Of a stretch of DNA of 9,254 nucleotides, positions 5,969 to 9,254 are shown piece after piece; the first letter of the stretch is position 1, and each line of letters begins with the position of its first letter. Under the pieces are notes generated by a model. That model was not told the DNA's origin. It did no database searches and was given only the letters and a program-made list of their open reading frames with translations. The stretch lies in assembly GCA_964438715.1 (NCBI GenBank), contig CAYTLQ010000292.1, positions 1-9,254 on the forward strand, written 5' to 3'. The position numbers were made by a program, and so were the translations under genes. Origin of the DNA: CAYTLQ01 sp964438715 (GTDB taxonomy: Bacteria; Bacteroidota; Ignavibacteria; Ignavibacteriales; Ignavibacteriaceae).

Positions 5969-7137
5969 TGAAAAGAACAGATAAATTATTTGGTGTCGCC
6001 GGACTCTTTTCCACTCCGGACGAGATAATTAAAGCGGCTAATAGCACAGCCAACGCCGGCTATAAAAAATATGATGTTCATACACCGTATCCGGTGCATG
6101 GTATGGACAGGGCAATGAAACTTCCACCTTCTAAACTTGGATTTATAACTTTAGGATTTGGTCTGTCCGGTACCGTAACTGCATTATTACTTATGTGGTT
6201 CACGATGGGGCTGGATTATCCTATGATAATTGGCGGAAAACCGTTCTTTGCTCTTCCAGCATTTATTCCTGTTACATTTGAATTGACCGTTCTGTTTGCT
6301 ACTCTTGCGACAGTAATTGGAATGCTTACTTTCTTCTTCGGTTTCCCTTCAAATTCACACCCCTTGCATGATACCCCATATATGCAGGCCGTTTCAAAGG
6401 ATAAATATGGCGTGTGCATTGAGTCTGATGATCCAATGTTTGAGATAGATAAATCAAAAGATTTTCTTCGATCGTTGGGTGCATACGAAGTACAGGAGAT
6501 TTACTATCCCGAAAGAGAGCAGTGGAGTTCTTTTGACACTCGTTTTTTGGGAATTTTATTAGTAGTTGCACTTGTTACTTCAGGTGTAACATATTTTTCG
6601 CTAAATAAATTACTTTATATGGTTCCCTTTTCCTGGATGTCGGAACAGGAGAGACTTGATGTACAATCAACAAGCTCATTCTTTAGTGACGGGTTTTCAA
6701 TGCGGAAACCTGTTAAAGGGACTGTAGCCAGAGGATTTTTACCTTACGAATATGCCGATAGTCTGAAACAGCCTACTGTGCCGGTTGTTAATCCGTTTAT
6801 CGCTGATAAAAATTTATTGGCTTTGGGTGAGAAAAAATACAGAACATTTTGCTCTCCATGTCATGGGAACTATGGTGATGGTGATAGCAGGTTGCGAGGT
6901 CAATTCCCTAATCCACCAAGTTTACACTCAGCCAAAGTTAGAGAATGGGCTGATGGTAATATTTATCATGTAATTATGGTTGGCCAAAATGTAATGCCAT
7001 CTTATGCAAATCAACTCAATAGTGATGAGGCATGGGCAGTTGTTTCGTATATAAGAGCATTGCAGAAAGCCAAAAACGCAGATGAAAATGATATTAAAGA
7101 GTTTAAGAAGGAGTCAGCTGCTAATGTCTCAAAATAA
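5968..7137 (+). CDS. actDE: fused ACIII subunits D and E: DUF3341 membrane protein plus monohaem cytochrome c
   Basis: Residues 1-190 are an ActD (DUF3341 type): a soluble N-terminus beginning LFGVAGLFSTPDEIIKA, two helices (about 57-80 and 96-126), then HPLHDTPYMQ and a small soluble part. Residues 193-220 form a third helix, and from about 238 the protein is ActE-like: a SDGFSMRKPVKGTVARGFLPY segment, then a class I cytochrome c domain with C295-S-P-C-H299 and a likely distal ligand M343 (NVMPSYANQ). ActD and ActE are separate genes in well-studied ACIII operons, where ActE is usually an exported or lipidated protein. Here the added helix would move the C-terminus to the periplasm and replace the lipid anchor; this is an inference. 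The reading frame is continuous with no sign of a stop or frameshift at the junction. The start ATG overlaps the actC stop (TAATG), with GGAG at 5954-5957. Confidence 0.88.
   Translation: MKRTDKLFGVAGLFSTPDEIIKAANSTANAGYKKYDVHTPYPVHGMDRAMKLPPSKLGFITLGFGLSGTVTALLLMWFTMGLDYPMIIGGKPFFALPAFIPVTFELTVLFATLATVIGMLTFFFGFPSNSHPLHDTPYMQAVSKDKYGVCIESDDPMFEIDKSKDFLRSLGAYEVQEIYYPEREQWSSFDTRFLGILLVVALVTSGVTYFSLNKLLYMVPFSWMSEQERLDVQSTSSFFSDGFSMRKPVKGTVARGFLPYEYADSLKQPTVPVVNPFIADKNLLALGEKKYRTFCSPCHGNYGDGDSRLRGQFPNPPSLHSAKVREWADGNIYHVIMVGQNVMPSYANQLNSDEAWAVVSYIRALQKAKNADENDIKEFKKESAANVSK
7108..7113 (+). promoter_or_regulatory. ribosome binding site deciding the actF start
   Basis: AAGGAG, 10 bases before ATG at 7124, selects that start. 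The upstream in-frame ATG codons at 7082 and 7088 or later would add a hydrophilic 14-residue leader that is only the shadow of the actDE end. Confidence 0.65.
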
Positions 7138-8314
7138 TTTTACTTATGTAAAAAAAGAGCTTCCGGAAAGCCTTCAAAAACTTGGTTTTATACTTGTTGG
7201 GATAGGTTTAGGGCTTGGTGCCGTTAGTTTTTTTGTGGACAGCACTTATGCTTTATTCAATTATCTTCTTTCCTTTGTATTTATTGTGAGTATTGCTATC
7301 GGTGCATTGTTACTGGTAGCGCTGGAATATGTAACCGGCGCCGATTGGAGCGTCCCAATTAGAAGGGTTTCTGAGGCCTTTGCCGGTCTCATACCGATTT
7401 TAATTATTCTTGCAATACCTCTTCTTCTTAATATGGGGCAATTGTTCCATTGGACACATACGGATGAGGTAGCGAAAGATAAGATACTTAGTGCAAAATC
7501 TCCTTATCTGAATACAACATTTTTTATCATTCGTGTTCTTGTTGTTTTTGGACTTTGGAGTCTTTTTTATTTCTTAATAATAAGAAACTCCCGTAAACAG
7601 GATACAACAAAAGACCAAAACCTTACAACTAAAAACATCAGGTATTCGGCGATTTTTATTCCGGTGTTTGCAATAACAATAACTATTACGGCAATTGACT
7701 GGATAATGAGTCTTGAGCCGCACTGGTTCTCAACAATTTTTGGAGTTTACTATTTTTCAGGCTCGGTTCTGGCGGGTCTCTCTGTGGTAACTTTTGCTGT
7801 AATATTGCTACGGGAAAAAGGCTACTTACATCCGGCAATGGTTGATGACCATTATTTCAGTCTTGGAGCCTTACTTTTTGCATTTATTAACTTCTGGGCT
7901 TACATTGCGTTTTCTCAGTATTTATTAATCTGGTACGCTAATCTTCCCGAAGAAACTTTCTGGTTCCTTTCTCGTTGGGAAGGTGGATGGGTAGTGGTTT
8001 CTCTTTCTCTCGTCGTGGTTCATTTTATTGTTCCGTATGCAGTTTTACTTTCACAGCCCGCCAAGATGGATCCGAAAAAATTAAAATTTATTTCAATATG
8101 GATTTTGTTTGCTCATTTTCTTGATTGTTTCTGGCTTGTAATGCCAAATATGCATACAGAAAACTTTAATATTCTCAGTGTTGTACTGCAATTTGCATTT
8201 CCGACTGCAGTGATAGGAGCGCTGATTTTAGTTCTTTATTACAGTTCTAAGAAAACAAACCTTGTTCCTGTCGGAGATCCGAAACTCGAACGAGGATTAA
8301 AATTCAGGTTATAA
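7124..8314 (+). CDS. actF: ACIII subunit F, integral membrane protein (NrfD-like, ActC paralogue)
   Basis: ActF is the second large membrane subunit of ACIII, related in fold to ActC but not thought to carry the main quinol site; a proton-conduit role has been proposed for the family. From ATG 7124 it has 396 residues and about ten helices (near 18-38, 44-68, 84-106, 132-153, 174-194, 204-229, 246-270, 287-310, 321-341, 354-374). Family-like stretches are DWSVPIRRVSEAFAG (74-88), FHWTH (108-112), SLEPHWFSTIFGVYYFSG (196-213), FWAYIAFSQYLLIWYANLPEET (257-278, given here as its key region) and FLDCFWLVMPN (332-342). I chose 7124 because it fits AAGGAG and the usual short N-terminus. The start lies 14 bases inside actDE, suggesting coupled translation. 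The stop is 18 bases before the next gene. Confidence 0.9.
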   Translation: MSQNNFTYVKKELPESLQKLGFILVGIGLGLGAVSFFVDSTYALFNYLLSFVFIVSIAIGALLLVALEYVTGADWSVPIRRVSEAFAGLIPILIILAIPLLLNMGQLFHWTHTDEVAKDKILSAKSPYLNTTFFIIRVLVVFGLWSLFYFLIIRNSRKQDTTKDQNLTTKNIRYSAIFIPVFAITITITAIDWIMSLEPHWFSTIFGVYYFSGSVLAGLSVVTFAVILLREKGYLHPAMVDDHYFSLGALLFAFINFWAYIAFSQYLLIWYANLPEETFWFLSRWEGGWVVVSLSLVVVHFIVPYAVLLSQPAKMDPKKLKFISIWILFAHFLDCFWLVMPNMHTENFNILSVVLQFAFPTAVIGALILVLYYSSKKTNLVPVGDPKLERGLKFRL

Positions 8315-8332
8315 ACCATTAGATTATTCAAG

Positions 8333-9244
8333 ATGAATAAAAAATCACTTACTGAAAAATTTCTCGAAAATCCGATTGCATTTATTGCACCGTTGTACCC
8401 GTATTTGTTAGTGCTTATTGTACTGCTGGGGTTGTTTTTTATTTCAAATAATAATGCACTCGTGATGAATACGATTCCACCAAAACTTGTAGATACTCTT
8501 TCGGTTATACCGGAGTTACCGGTTCAGGAACCGAGAGTAACTGCGGCTGTGGACATTGCAACTATTTCAAACCCTACACCGGCAATGCTCGAAAAAGGGA
8601 AGCAATCGTTTGTAACAATCTGTTCCTCTTGTCATGGCACAGAAGGTAAAGGAGATGGTCCTGCTGGTGTGGCGTTAAATCCAAAACCGCGTAATTTCCA
8701 TGTTGCAGAAGGATGGAAAAACGGTAGAAAAGTTGCGGAAATGTATAAAACTCTTCAGGCAGGATTAGGCGGTGTTATGCCTGCTTACGACTACTTACCC
8801 GCGGATGAGAGAATAGCCATAATCAGCTATGTTCGTACATTTATGACAGATGCCCCAATGGATTCACCTCAGGAAATTGCTACTCTTGATGCGACCTATA
8901 AACTTTCTGAAGGAACAAAACAACCCGGCACTATACCATTGAGCGGAGCTAAAAATCTATTGCTTAAGAGTAAAGTTGATAAAACAACAATTCTGGAAAA
9001 AGCTGTTGCTGAGATTGAGGTAAGGAAAAATCAGCCCGGCTATGAACAATTTTTAATGACAACATCAGACTGCAGGAAGGCTTTAGGAACTGTGCTTAAT
9101 GCTGATGCTTCTAACGATGTTAATAAATTCCGCAGTGTAGTGCTTTCAGGACTCTCGAGAAATGGGTTTAATGCTACTTTCAGCACTCTTGATTCTGAGG
9201 AGTTGAATAAATTATTTGAATTTATAAAAGGGCTTTTAAGCTAA
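8333..9244 (+). CDS. membrane-anchored monohaem cytochrome c with C-terminal extension, ACIII-associated
   Basis: This 303-residue protein has one N-terminal membrane helix (about 19-37, YPYLLVLIVLLGLFF), a Pro-rich linker (about 48-82) and a class I cytochrome c domain (about 83-172) with C97-S-S-C-H101 and probable distal ligand M149 in GGVMPAYDYL. The haem domain should face the periplasm and could accept electrons from ACIII and pass them to a terminal oxidase. After the haem domain there are about 130 further residues (175-303), mostly soluble and helical in appearance, with a lone C247 and no recognised motif. It is not a second ActE in any strict sense, since the ActE-type haem domain is already fused to ActD. 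It begins 18 bases after actF, with no strong ribosome site upstream; weak sites are common in Bacteroidota. Oxidase genes often follow ACIII operons, so it may belong functionally to the next gene set. Confidence 0.85.
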   Translation: MNKKSLTEKFLENPIAFIAPLYPYLLVLIVLLGLFFISNNNALVMNTIPPKLVDTLSVIPELPVQEPRVTAAVDIATISNPTPAMLEKGKQSFVTICSSCHGTEGKGDGPAGVALNPKPRNFHVAEGWKNGRKVAEMYKTLQAGLGGVMPAYDYLPADERIAIISYVRTFMTDAPMDSPQEIATLDATYKLSEGTKQPGTIPLSGAKNLLLKSKVDKTTILEKAVAEIEVRKNQPGYEQFLMTTSDCRKALGTVLNADASNDVNKFRSVVLSGLSRNGFNATFSTLDSEELNKLFEFIKGLLS

Positions 9245-9254
9245 ATCTATGTTT

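Noticed and set aside
7082..7123. Earlier ATG at 7082 as the actF start
   Set aside because: It would add 14 hydrophilic residues encoded by the end of actDE; AAGGAG at 7108-7113 fits the ATG at 7124 instead.
9249..9254. ATGTTT at the right edge as the start of the next gene (perhaps an oxidase subunit)
   Set aside because: Only two codons are visible and there is no clear ribosome site; nothing can be supported from the sequence.

Overview
The window carries most of an alternative complex III (ACIII, quinol:cytochrome c oxidoreductase) operon on the + strand. It is preceded, on the - strand, by one end of an ISAon1/ISL3-type insertion sequence. The AT-rich composition, a Bacteroidota-style promoter (TTTG, 20 bases, TAAGTTTG), an ISAon1-type transposase and the ACIII gene order point to the Bacteroidota/Chlorobi superphylum. 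A lineage such as Ignavibacteria is plausible, but this is an inference from family resemblance and no 16S or other marker is present.

Layout. Positions 1 to about 528 hold the transposase start region on the - strand: a complete N-terminal ORF and the beginning of the catalytic ORF in another frame, with a run of nine T at the frame junction. The putative IS terminus lies near 528. Positions 529-728 are a non-coding leader with a promoter candidate and a perfect 9-bp inverted repeat. From 729 to 9244 seven genes run head to tail: actA (pentahaem cytochrome c), a 60-residue Tat-like small protein, actB (Fe-S protein with a molybdopterin-oxidoreductase-like domain), actC (NrfD-type quinol subunit), a fused actD-actE (membrane protein plus monohaem cytochrome c), actF (second NrfD-like membrane subunit), and an extra membrane-anchored monohaem cytochrome c with an unexplained C-terminal extension. 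The reading ends just after this gene; the next gene is outside the window.

The genes are packed with overlaps of 1-14 bases or gaps of 0-18 bases, and no terminator is visible inside, so they probably form one transcription unit. By family knowledge, ActC binds and oxidises menaquinol, electrons pass through the ActB clusters to the haems of ActA and ActE, and then to a cytochrome c or directly to a haem-copper oxidase. The extra cytochrome at the end is well placed to be that exit carrier. The core is a known system. The less ordinary points are the ActD-ActE fusion with an added membrane helix, the small Tat-like ORF, the tail of the last cytochrome, the leader inverted repeat and the T9 frame junction in the transposase.
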